NCBI GenBank assembly: GCA_022702195.1
Contig: JAKONB010000272.1
Coordinates: 1-5,103, forward strand
Length of the DNA: 5,103 nucleotides
Source: Beijerinckiaceae bacterium
Lineage (GTDB): Bacteria; Pseudomonadota; Alphaproteobacteria; Rhizobiales; Beijerinckiaceae
Direction: 5' to 3'
The notes below the pieces were generated by a model. The model was not told where the DNA came from. It made no database searches and saw nothing but the letters and a program-made list of their open reading frames with translations. This document shows, piece by piece, positions 1 through 5,103 of this stretch (within the stretch, counting starts at the first letter, position 1; every line of letters starts with the position of its first letter). The position numbers and the translations under genes were made by a program.

Positions 1-1518
1 GGGTCGCGCCCGGTCGGGTCGGAATCGGTGCCGCGATAGATGCCGTTGTTGTTGAATACCACGATGCAGACCGGCAGGTTGTAGCGGCAGATCGTCTCCA
101 CCTCCATGCCGGAGAAGCCGAAGGCGCTGTCGCCCTCCACCGCCAGGACGGGTTTCCCGGTCTCCACGGCGGCGGCGACGGCAAAGCCCATGCCGATGCC
201 CATGATGCCCCAGGTGCCGACATCCAGGCGCTTGCGCGGCTGGTACATGTCGATGATGCCGCGCGCGAGGTCGAGGGTGTTGGCGCCCTCGTTCACCAGG
301 ATCGCGTCGGGCCGCTCCTTGACGATGGTGCGCAGGGCGCCGAGCGCCCCGTGGAAATCCATCGGGGCCGAATTCTTGCGCAGCTTCGAGGCCATCTTGG
401 AGAGGTTCTCCTCCCGCTTGGCCTGGATCGCGTCGGTCCAGGCCGTGGGCGGGGCCGCCCAGCCCTTGCCCATGCCGTCGAGCAAAGCCTCGACGCAGGA
501 GCCGATATCGCCGACCACGGGGGCGACGATCTCGACGTTGGAATCCATCTCCTTGGGCTCGATGTCGATCAGGATGAACTTCTTGGAACCGGGAGCGCCC
601 CAGGTCTTGCCTTTGCCGTGGGACAAGAGCCAGTTGAGCCGGGCGCCGATCAGCAGGACGACGTCGGCCTCCTTGAGGACCAGCGAGCGCGCCGCACCCG
701 CCGATTGCGGGTGGGTGTCGGGCAGCAGGCCCTTGGCCATGCTCATGGGCACGTAGGGGATGCCGCTCGATTCCACGAGGTCGCGGATCGCGGCATCGGC
801 CTGAGCATAGGCCGCGCCCTTGCCCAGAACGATGAGAGGACGCTGGGCGCCCTTGAGCACGTCGAGGGCGCGGGAGATGGCCGAGGGGGCGGGCAACTGC
901 GCCGGAGCGGGATCGATCACCTTGACCAGCGACTTGGCGCCGGCCTCGGCCTCCATCACCTGCGAGAACAGCTTGGCCGGCAGGTCGAGATAGACGCCGC
1001 CGGGACGGCCCGAGCAGGCGGCCCGGATGGCGCGGGCCACGGCGATGCCGATATCGGCGGCGTGCAGTACACGGAAGGCGGCCTTGCACAGGGGCTTGGC
1101 GATGGCGAGCTGGTCCATCTCCTCGTAATCGCCCTGCTGCAGGTCGACGATCTCGCGCTCGGAGGAACCCGAGATGAGGATCATCGGGAAACAATTGGTG
1201 GTGGCGTTGGCCAGCGCCGTGAGGCCGTTGAGGAAGCCCGGGGCCGAGACCGTGAGGCAGATACCGGGTTTCTTGGTGAGGAACCCGGCGATGGCGGCGG
1301 CATTGCCCGCATGCTGCTCGTGGCGGAACGAGATCACCCGCATGCCGGCCGCCTGGGCGAGGCGCCCGAGATCGGTGATCGGGATCCCGGGCACGCCGTA
1401 TATGGTGGTGATGTCGTAGCTTGAGGGCATCGATGACGAGGTGGAAGCCATCGGTGAGTTCGGGCTCGGCCCCGACAGCGATGGAATCGTCAACGAGACG
1501 CTGTGCGACTGCGGACAT
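1..1518 (-). CDS. oxc: Oxalyl-CoA decarboxylase, 3' end outside window, apparent frameshift after codon 33
   Basis: Thiamine-diphosphate enzyme of the cytoplasm that converts oxalyl-CoA to formyl-CoA and CO2, usually paired with formyl-CoA transferase (frc). The start ATG at 1518 has a strong Shine-Dalgarno and gives 33 family-like residues (ELTDGFHLVIDALK). From 1418 the protein continues in another frame (DITTIYGVPGIPITDLG) and stays open to the window edge. Supplying two bases restores the family pattern, with residue numbers then 12 above those of the Oxalobacter formigenes enzyme: Glu68 in RHEQHAG (known Glu56), Tyr132-Glu133 in QQGDYEEMDQ (Tyr120-Glu121) and Tyr495 in NNNGIYRG (Tyr483). 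The diphosphate/Mg motif EGDSAFGFSGME...NNN lies near the left edge. About 506 of an expected roughly 580 residues are visible; the C-terminal tail with the Ser553 equivalent is outside. The family call is secure from several long conserved blocks; whether the gene is functional depends on the frameshift. Confidence 0.95.
   Translation of the reverse strand, partial: MSAVAQRLVDDSIAVGAEPELTDGFHLVIDALKLRHHHHIRRARDPDHRSRAPRPGGRHAGDLVPPRAACGQCRRHRRVPHQETRYLPHGLGPGLPQRPHGAGQRHHQLFPDDPHLGFLRARDRRPAAGRLRGDGPARHRQAPVQGRLPCTARRRYRHRRGPRHPGRLLGPSRRRLSRPAGQAVLAGDGGRGRRQVAGQGDRSRSGAVARPLGHLPRPRRAQGRPASSHRSGQGRGLCSGRCRDPRPRGIERHPLRAHEHGQGPAARHPPAIGGCGALAGPQGGRRRPADRRPAQLALVPRQRQDLGRSRFQEVHPDRHRAQGDGFQRRDRRPRGRRYRLLRRGFARRHGQGLGGPAHGLDRRDPGQAGGEPLQDGLEAAQEFGPDGFPRGARRPAHHRQGAARRDPGERGRQHPRPRARHHRHVPAAQAPGCRHLGHHGHRHGLCRRRRRGDRETRPGGGGRQRLRLLRHGGGDDLPLQPAGLHRGIQQQRHLSRHRFRPDRARP
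1413..1424 (-). other. Apparent 2-base deletion in oxc
   Basis: Reading the minus strand, codons up to AAG at 1422-1420 are in the frame of the ATG at 1518. The next family-consistent codon is GAC at 1415-1413, in another frame. Only four bases (CTAC) separate them, where homologues have two residues (Met-Asn in O. formigenes, between DALK and DI). A missing two-base step, for example within a CTCAAC-like hexamer, explains this best; a one-base insertion would also restore the frame but would leave the protein one residue short. In-frame ATGs for the downstream frame lie at 1451 and 1430, neither with a good ribosome binding site. Confidence 0.8.
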
Positions 1519-1525
1519 GATGTTT

Positions 1526-1531
1526 CCTCCT
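1526..1531 (-). promoter_or_regulatory. Ribosome binding site of oxc
   Basis: The minus strand reads AGGAGG seven bases before the ATG at 1518. This nearly ideal site fixes the start in the frame that encodes ELTDGFHLVIDALK, and so makes the later change of frame stand out: translation is clearly meant to begin upstream of the frameshift. An A-run (seven A, about 1543-1549) lies just upstream on the same strand. Confidence 0.85.
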
Positions 1532-1774
1532 GATGGATCTTGCTTTTTTTGGTCTTGAATCGCCGGATTTCCGGTCGATCGGATCTCGGTCGCAGCGCGT
1601 GCCGCTTCGACGGATTTGGCGGCCCGCCACCCGGATGACAGGCGGAATGTCACGGGAACGGAGGGTCGGTCTCGTGTCCGGTGCGGCCGAATACTTGCTG
1701 GATGCATCGAACCTTGTCGAACATCGCGCGTCCCCGTGGCCAGAACCGTCTTTCTTCAATGAAGGAATGGTGGC

Positions 1775-1788
1775 ATACCAAATACCAA
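1775..1788. repeat. Perfect tandem heptamer ATACCAA x2
   Basis: The plus strand reads ATACCAA twice in direct succession (TTGGTAT twice on the oxc strand). The first copy overlaps TGGCATACCA at 1771-1780, which is a palindrome except for one base pair. The site is about 257 bp upstream of the oxc start and 216 bp upstream of the regulator start, inside an AT-rich patch. FCD-type GntR regulators often bind short sites rich in GGTAT/ATACC, so it is a candidate operator. That function is inferred. Confidence 0.45.
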
Positions 1789-1898
1789 GTGTCAAACGGT
1801 CCCACCGGGGCCGAACCGGGCCGTCTCCCGGCCCCCAGCGGAGGCGCAGAGGCCGATTCCTCAGATTTTCTGCAAATCACAGAGAAGATATTTGACGT

Positions 1899-1919
1899 GG
1901 ACTTGTCCTAGCCAAGTCC
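1899..1919. repeat. Inverted repeat GGACTTG-N7-CAAGTCC, candidate operator
   Basis: Two perfect 7-bp arms (1899-1905 and 1913-1919) are separated by seven bases. The right arm runs directly into a second inverted repeat, giving alternating CTTG/CAAG elements. It lies about 85-105 bp before the chosen GntR start, where an autoregulatory operator would be expected. No T-run follows, so a terminator is unlikely. Confidence 0.5.
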
Positions 1920-1932
1920 TTGTATTCCAAGG
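1918..1932. repeat. Inverted repeat CCTTG-N5-CAAGG, candidate operator
   Basis: Perfect 5-bp arms (1918-1922 and 1928-1932) flank TATTC. The core TTGTATTCCAA resembles the short palindromes bound by GntR/FCD regulators (TTGTATACAA type, from general knowledge). It overlaps the right arm of the neighbouring inverted repeat by two bases. A further 5-bp inverted repeat with a 5-base spacer, GATTT/AAATC, lies at 1864-1878. Confidence 0.45.
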
Positions 1933-2003
1933 CCGAACTTGCCATGGTCAGAACACGCGCGCCCAACCTAGGGGGGCAGCTCAGAATTGGTCCAGGTGCG
2001 AAG

Positions 2004-2696
2004 ATGGTCAAGTCGGAACCGTTTCAAATAAAGCCGATCGCTGCGACTTCGAGCTTACGGGCCCTCGCCTATGATGCGCTCAAAGAAGCCATCACCAACA
2101 TGAACATCTATAGCCAAAAGGAGGAAGTCCGCCTCGACGAGCGCAAGTTGTCGCTCAATCTCGGTGTGAGCCGCACCCCGGTGCGGGAAGCGCTCACCGT
2201 GCTGGAGCAGGAGGGCTTCGTGCGATTCGAGGCGCGTCGCGGCGTGTTCGTGATCAAGAAGACGAAGAAGGAGATCGTCAGCATGATCGAGGCGTGGTCG
2301 GCGCTGGAGAGCATGGCCGCCCGCCTCGCCTGCGCCCACGCCACCGACGAGCAGTTGCATGGCCTGCGCAAGCATTTCCCGGAATTCTACGAGGGCCGCC
2401 CCTCGGACCATCTCGACGAGTATTCCGAGGCCAATATCCGCTTCCACCAGATGATCATCGCGCTCGGCCAATCGGACGTGATCAAGGACATCACCAGCAA
2501 CCTGCTGATGCATGTGCGGGGCATCCGGAACACCGCCCTGCGCCAGGGCGAACGGGCGGCCAACTCGATCAAGGAGCACGTCGCGATCATCAAGGCGCTG
2601 GACGCCCGCGACGCGGAGCTCGCCGAGCGGCTGGTGCGCGAACACGGCCTCGGCCTCGCCCGCCACGTGGAAAAATACGGCGACTACCTCGACTGA
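2004..2696 (+). CDS. GntR-family transcriptional regulator, FCD subfamily, probable regulator of oxc
   Basis: Predicted 230-residue DNA-binding regulator. The N-terminal winged helix-turn-helix spans about residues 17-85, with the typical LSLNLGVSRTPVREALTVLE core (residues 49-68) and wing RFEARRGVFV. The C-terminal FCD helical ligand domain covers about 88-225. Its expected metal-site residues are visible: Asn144 and His148 in NIRFH, His192 in IKEHVAII and His214 in VREHG; Asn144 stands where many members have Asp. Such domains usually bind a metal and a small organic acid. I chose the ATG at 2004 because AGGTG lies five bases upstream and the length fits the family; ATG 1944 or TTG 1920 in the same frame would add 20 or 28 residues with no domain. 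Divergent placement beside oxc suggests control of oxalate-related metabolism; ligand and mode (activator or repressor) are unknown. Confidence 0.92.
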   Translation: MVKSEPFQIKPIAATSSLRALAYDALKEAITNMNIYSQKEEVRLDERKLSLNLGVSRTPVREALTVLEQEGFVRFEARRGVFVIKKTKKEIVSMIEAWSALESMAARLACAHATDEQLHGLRKHFPEFYEGRPSDHLDEYSEANIRFHQMIIALGQSDVIKDITSNLLMHVRGIRNTALRQGERAANSIKEHVAIIKALDARDAELAERLVREHGLGLARHVEKYGDYLD

Positions 2697-3595
2697 TTCG
2701 GTTCCGGGCTTGAATCGGGCAGGTCGGAGGGGCGTCCGAGGCGCCCCGCCAGCCCGTCGAGGACGGCCCGGCCGAGTCGCAGGAGAATCGCGGGCCGATA
2801 ACCGGCATCGCGCCAGTAGAGCGCCACTTGGACCGGCAGATAGACGGCCTGGCGCAGCTTCCACCGCCTCGGGATATGCGCCAAGCGCCAGCCATAGACC
2901 GAGTTGCGCAGGTAGGTCGCCATTCGGAACAGGGGCTGGCGCGGCATGGCGATGCCGAGCCGGCGGGAGCGGATGATCCCCGCCCCGACCCGGTGCCCGA
3001 TGGACACGTCCCGGGCCATCCAGCAGCCGTAGCCGGAGGCCCAGGCCCGGAAGCACCATTCGAGCTCGACCGCATCGATGAAATAATCGACCCGGAACGG
3101 CCCGATCGCCCGGAAGGCGGCGAGATCCACCAGCGAACCGGAGGTCGCCAGGAAATCCACCGGCACCAGATCGCCCCTCGGCGCGATTCCCGGACGGACC
3201 GGGTAGCGCGGCGCCTTCGCGTCCGCCTCGGCCGGGCTCGGAGCGGGGCCGACCACCGCCGGAGGCGGGCTCGCCTGGCCGAGCCGGCCATAGGCCGCCG
3301 CGAGGCCGCGGATCATGACCGCATCGGCCTGCGCGTCCTGATCGAGAAACACCAGGGCATCGCCGCCGCGCGCCGCCGCTTCCGCGGCGAGGGCGTTCAG
3401 CGCCGCGGCGATGCCGAGATTGCGCCCCTCAGACAGGATCGCGATCCCCTGCCCCCGCAGGCGCGCCAGCGCTTCCGGGGCGACGCCGCCATTGTCGAAG
3501 GCGATGGCGGGACAACCGGATGCGGCTTGGAGCGCGACGATCCGGTCGATCTGCGCGTCGGTGGAGCGAAACAGGGTGAGGCCGATCCAGATCAT
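2684..3595 (-). CDS. Family 2 glycosyltransferase, rhamnosyltransferase-like
   Basis: A 303-residue GT-A fold sugar transferase, likely acting at the cytoplasmic face of the inner membrane in surface polysaccharide synthesis. The motifs occur in the family's order: FDNGG (33-37), GRNLGIAAALN (57-67), LDQD (84-87, the metal/nucleotide-binding DxD-type motif), ATSGSLV (150-156), the acidic block FIDAVELEW (172-180) and IGHRVG (199-204). DQD and FIDxVExEW are characteristic of rhamnosyltransferase-like GT2 proteins; the actual donor and acceptor cannot be told. The N-terminus is short, starting directly with the first beta strand (MIWIGLTLFRS). ATG 3595 has no clear Shine-Dalgarno, so the start is less certain than the family. 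No sugar-biosynthesis genes are adjacent. The TAG stop lies within the last codons of the convergent GntR gene. Confidence 0.88.
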   Translation of the reverse strand: MIWIGLTLFRSTDAQIDRIVALQAASGCPAIAFDNGGVAPEALARLRGQGIAILSEGRNLGIAAALNALAAEAAARGGDALVFLDQDAQADAVMIRGLAAAYGRLGQASPPPAVVGPAPSPAEADAKAPRYPVRPGIAPRGDLVPVDFLATSGSLVDLAAFRAIGPFRVDYFIDAVELEWCFRAWASGYGCWMARDVSIGHRVGAGIIRSRRLGIAMPRQPLFRMATYLRNSVYGWRLAHIPRRWKLRQAVYLPVQVALYWRDAGYRPAILLRLGRAVLDGLAGRLGRPSDLPDSSPEPNQSR

Positions 3596-3738
3596 CGCAG
3601 TCGCATCGCCGGATCGAGCCCCGAATCATCGGCGGCATCGACGCCCGGCGCACGATACCCGGCGCCACGGCTACCACCCGCCGGGCGGTTTGGCGACGCG
3701 GCGGCTCTCTCGTCCGACCCGGGACGGGCCACCGTCTC

Positions 3739-3784
3739 TTAAAGAAAAACAACTCTAAAACATAGGAATTGCAAATATTTTTCC
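3739..3784. promoter_or_regulatory. AT-rich promoter-like stretch between the glycosyltransferase and pseudoazurin genes
   Basis: About 46 bases are strikingly AT-rich (A-runs at 3741-3749 and 3757-3760, then the palindromic octamer AAATATTT at 3773-3780) in otherwise very GC-rich DNA. It sits between divergent genes and ends about 58 bases before the preferred pseudoazurin start, so it most likely holds the pseudoazurin promoter. TTGCAA at 3769-3774 reads as the same word on both strands' first five bases less one, and no matching -10 box is convincing in either direction. The remaining sequence from 3596 to 3738 is GC-rich with no feature I can support. Confidence 0.5.
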
Positions 3785-3842
3785 CATGCATTCTTTGATC
3801 GACCGCCAATCACGGCGCCATTCCAGCCTGTCGGTCAGACCT

Positions 3843-4310
3843 ATGATCAGAATTGCTCCAACCTGTCGCGCCGCTCTGCTGTCGACCTGCCTCCTGACGG
3901 CCATCGCCGTGATCGGGATCGCCACGGACGCGTCCTCCGCCGAGGTGGAGGTGAAGACGCTCAACACCGGGCCGGGCGGCGTGATGGTGTTCGATCCGGC
4001 CTTCGTGAAACTCAACCCCGGCGACACGATCAAGCTGGTGCCCGGCGACAAGGGCCACAACATCGAGACCATCAAGGGCATGGCGCCGGAGGGCGCGCCG
4101 GTGGTGAAGACCACGGTCGGCTACGAGGAGACGATTCCCTTCGAGAAGGAGGGCGTCTACGGCTTCAAGTGTTCGCCGCATTACATGATGGGCATGATCG
4201 CCCTGGTGGTGGTCGGCAAGGACCGCAGCAACCTCGAGGCGGCCAAGGCGGTGCCGCACAACAAGCTCGCCAAGAAGCGCTTCGACGCGCTCTTCGCCCA
4301 GGTCGAGTAG
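3843..4310 (+). CDS. Pseudoazurin precursor (periplasmic type I blue copper protein)
   Basis: Small exported cupredoxin that carries single electrons in the periplasm, in known cases to cytochrome cd1 or copper nitrite reductase or between methylotrophic redox enzymes. The precursor from ATG 3843 has 155 residues: a signal peptide (MIRIAPTCRAALLSTCLLTAIAVIGIATDASSA) and a mature part from about EVEVKTLNTGPGG. All four copper ligands are present: His72 in KGHN and Cys110, His113 and Met118 in KCSPHYMMGM, equivalent to His40, Cys78, His81 and Met86 of characterised pseudoazurins. The tail NLEAAKAVPHNKLAKKRFDALFAQVE matches the family, and overall the protein is very like the Methylorubrum extorquens one as I recall it. 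An in-frame ATG at 3786 would add 19 polar residues before the signal; I prefer 3843 because it gives a normal signal peptide and leaves room for a leader, although neither start has a strong ribosome binding site. No reductase or dehydrogenase partner is visible. Confidence 0.95.
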   Translation: MIRIAPTCRAALLSTCLLTAIAVIGIATDASSAEVEVKTLNTGPGGVMVFDPAFVKLNPGDTIKLVPGDKGHNIETIKGMAPEGAPVVKTTVGYEETIPFEKEGVYGFKCSPHYMMGMIALVVVGKDRSNLEAAKAVPHNKLAKKRFDALFAQVE

Positions 4311-4319
4311 GGCCGGGCC

Positions 4320-4343
4320 GGGCCGGCGATCCGCCGCCGGCCC
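4320..4343 (+). terminator. GC-rich hairpin after the pseudoazurin gene
   Basis: A perfect 9-bp stem, GGGCCGGCG (4320-4328) with CGCCGGCCC (4335-4343), closes a six-base loop and begins ten bases after the pseudoazurin stop. It could end or stabilise that transcript. No T-run follows, so it is not a textbook intrinsic terminator, and such stems also arise by chance in DNA this GC-rich. Confidence 0.45.
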
Positions 4344-4407
4344 CCTCCGCTCGAAAACCACGCGATGCGGCGGCGGTCCCGGCCCCAAACCAACCACTCG
4401 GTAACCA

Positions 4408-4435
4408 TTGCGATCTAGGTCTGACGCGATATCCC
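4408..4435 (+). promoter_or_regulatory. Possible promoter for the small-protein gene
   Basis: TTGCGA (4408-4413) and TATCCC (4430-4435) are separated by 16 bases and end 24 bases before the ATG at 4460. The match to sigma-70-type boxes is partial, especially at -10. The position, just past the hairpin and before a gene with its own good ribosome binding site, is the main argument. Confidence 0.25.
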
Positions 4436-4446
4436 TTCCCGCAGCC

Positions 4447-4451
4447 GGAGG
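4447..4451 (+). promoter_or_regulatory. Ribosome binding site deciding the start of the 70-residue protein
   Basis: GGAGG lies eight bases before the ATG at 4460. The same frame is open further upstream, back into the pseudoazurin gene, so this site is what selects 4460 as the real start. Confidence 0.75.
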
Positions 4452-4459
4452 CGCGACCG

Positions 4460-4672
4460 ATGACGAGAGACCAGCTTGCCGCGGAATTGCTGCGCATCGC
4501 CAAGCTGCAGCTCAGCGACATCACCCGCGCGGTGAAAAACGGCGAGAAGTCCATCGCGCTGAACGAGGTCGCCGACCTCGCCCTGCGCCTCAACCGGCTG
4601 TCCGACGCCATCGCGGGCCGCCCGGCCCCGGCTCCCGCTCCGGCCGCCGCCGCCCCCGTCGCCCACCCGTGA
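4460..4672 (+). CDS. Small uncharacterised 70-residue protein
   Basis: I do not recognise a characterised family. Residues 1-53 look helical and amphipathic with regular leucines and alanines (LAAELLRIAKLQLSDITRAVK and LNEVADLALRLNRLSDAIAG), and residues 54-70 form an alanine/proline-rich tail (PAPAPAPAAAAPVAHP) that is probably disordered. There is no signal peptide, membrane segment or cysteine, so it is likely a cytoplasmic protein that forms a short helical hairpin or oligomer. Evidence that it is real: a GGAGG site at good spacing, strong GC third-position bias, and a GTGA overlap that puts the next gene's start at its stop. That coupling suggests the two products are made together; the function is unknown. 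Confidence 0.75.
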   Translation: MTRDQLAAELLRIAKLQLSDITRAVKNGEKSIALNEVADLALRLNRLSDAIAGRPAPAPAPAAAAPVAHP

Positions 4673-5103
4673 GCGGCGCTTCGGCGTGGCGCGACGCCCG
4701 TAACGACCGGTCGCGCGCCCGCCTCAACCGCGCCCTGCCGGCGATCTTCCCCGCCCCAGTCCTGCAGCACGCCCTGTCGCGCCCGCTGATCCCGCCGACC
4801 CCGCGTCTGGCGGTGGAGAGCTACTGGCGGGCGCATATCCTGCGGGCCGACCGGCTCGCCCGGGCGCTGGCCGCCCGGTCGGGCCAGCCGGAGGGCTGGA
4901 CTTGGCGGCTCGGCACCGAGAAGGGTTCGGGACTGGCCGCCACCTTCCGGATGCCGCCCTCGCCCTATCGCGAGCCCGCCCATGCCCGTGGGAAGGGCCA
5001 TTGCTGCATCTGCGGCCAGCCGGTCTACCGCTTCGGCTGGCACAAGGACCTGTGGGGAACGGGTACGCCGAACAAGAACGCGCGCTGGCATTCGGCCTGC
5101 GTC
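4669..5103 (+). CDS. HNH-like zinc-binding protein, 3' end outside window
   Basis: Begins with GTG overlapping the preceding stop (GTGA) and stays open for 145 codons to the window edge. The first 105 residues are arginine-rich with no family I recognise (they include AVESYWRAHILRADRLARALAARSG and EGWTWRLG). From residue 111 comes HCCICGQPVYRFGWHKDLWG...ARWHSACV: Cys112-x2-Cys115 and, 25 residues on, Trp140-His141-x2-Cys144. This resembles the zinc-binding first half of HNH-type nuclease domains, where a WH pair follows the first CxxC; the second CxxC and the catalytic part would lie beyond the edge. It could equally be a non-catalytic zinc-finger protein. The start is supported by the overlap with the upstream gene rather than by a separate ribosome binding site. 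Confidence 0.7.
   Translation, partial: MSGASAWRDARNDRSRARLNRALPAIFPAPVLQHALSRPLIPPTPRLAVESYWRAHILRADRLARALAARSGQPEGWTWRLGTEKGSGLAATFRMPPSPYREPAHARGKGHCCICGQPVYRFGWHKDLWGTGTPNKNARWHSACV

Larger units (their letters stand above)
1519..2003. promoter_or_regulatory. Divergent control region between oxc and the GntR gene
   Basis: This 485-bp stretch separates divergently transcribed oxc and the GntR gene. Short open frames cross it on both strands (for example 1533-1895 plus and 1490-1795 minus), but none has recognisable protein features or a good ribosome binding site, so I treat it as non-coding. AT-rich patches at about 1750-1795 and 1862-1930 stand out from the GC-rich surroundings and hold the repeats listed separately. 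The promoters of both genes should lie here; I cannot place convincing -35/-10 pairs, although TTGACG at 1892-1897 is a possible -35 box toward the regulator. Confidence 0.6.

Noticed and set aside
1399..1419. Histidine run (LRHHHHI) after codon 33 of oxc as a metal-binding motif
   Set aside because: It appears only in the shifted frame; the other frame there gives the conserved DITTIYGV block, so the run is an artefact of the frame change.
106..1424. Long plus-strand open frames (106-756, 351-1424, 1174-1419) across the oxc region
   Set aside because: They are antisense to oxc, whose minus-strand translation shows long conserved family motifs; the plus-strand products have compositional, motif-free sequences typical of GC-rich shadow frames.
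1490..1911. Overlapping short open frames on both strands in the intergenic region (for example 1533-1895 plus, 1490-1795 minus, 1681-1911 plus)
   Set aside because: None has a good ribosome binding site or recognisable features, and they overlap each other; the region reads better as a divergent control region.
2055..3059. Minus-strand frame of 334 codons spanning the GntR gene and the end of the glycosyltransferase
   Set aside because: It is antisense to clear winged-helix and FCD motifs and out of frame with the GT2 motifs; its product shows no family pattern.
3677..3688. CCGCC-G-GGCGG as a hairpin upstream of the glycosyltransferase
   Set aside because: A one-base loop cannot form a hairpin, and such words are expected by chance in DNA this GC-rich.
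2828..3742. Plus-strand frame of 304 codons opposite the glycosyltransferase
   Set aside because: The minus strand carries ordered GT2 motifs (DNG, NLG, DQD, FIDxVExEW); the plus frame is Arg/Asp-rich without motifs.
3795..3812. TTGAT...ATCA as an FNR/Anr-type oxygen-response site near pseudoazurin
   Set aside because: The half sites are nine bases apart rather than four and the right half is incomplete.
4165..5091. Minus-strand frame of 308 codons opposite pseudoazurin and the downstream genes
   Set aside because: It crosses the pseudoazurin 3' end, the hairpin and both downstream genes, and is Arg/Gly/Ala-rich without motifs.

Overview
The window is GC-rich, strongly biased to G/C at third codon positions, and looks like an alphaproteobacterial chromosome of the Methylobacterium/Methylorubrum type. 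The main reason is the pseudoazurin, whose mature sequence closely resembles the Methylorubrum extorquens protein as I remember it. A typical oxalyl-CoA decarboxylase next to a GntR-type regulator fits a methylotroph that handles oxalate. The genus is inferred from protein resemblance, not from a search.

Layout, left to right. Positions 1-1518 (minus strand) hold most of an oxalyl-CoA decarboxylase gene (oxc); its 3' end lies beyond the left edge. The first 33 codons and the rest of the protein are in different frames, as if two bases were missing near 1419. Positions 1519-2003 are a 485-bp divergent control region with no convincing gene; it contains a tandem heptamer and a cluster of inverted repeats next to the regulator. 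Positions 2004-2696 (plus) encode a GntR/FCD-family regulator, probably controlling oxc and itself. Positions 2684-3595 (minus) encode a family-2 glycosyltransferase of the rhamnosyltransferase-like kind, whose stop codon lies inside the 3' end of the regulator gene. After an AT-rich promoter-like stretch, 3843-4310 (plus) encodes an exported pseudoazurin with all four copper ligands. A GC-rich hairpin follows. Positions 4460-4672 encode a 70-residue protein of unknown function, overlapping by four bases a gene that runs off the right edge and carries the start of a C-x2-C...W-H-x2-C (HNH-like) zinc-binding module.

How the genes work together. Only oxc and the GntR gene form an obvious functional unit: oxalyl-CoA decarboxylase makes formyl-CoA and CO2 in oxalate breakdown, and a divergently placed FCD regulator commonly senses a small carboxylic acid. 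The glycosyltransferase (cell surface), pseudoazurin (periplasmic electron transfer) and the coupled small-protein/HNH-like pair look like separate units. I see no RNA gene, CRISPR array, insertion sequence or phage remnant. The most notable item is the apparent frameshift near the start of oxc. I found no strong candidate for an undescribed system; the coupled pair at the right edge is the least explained part.
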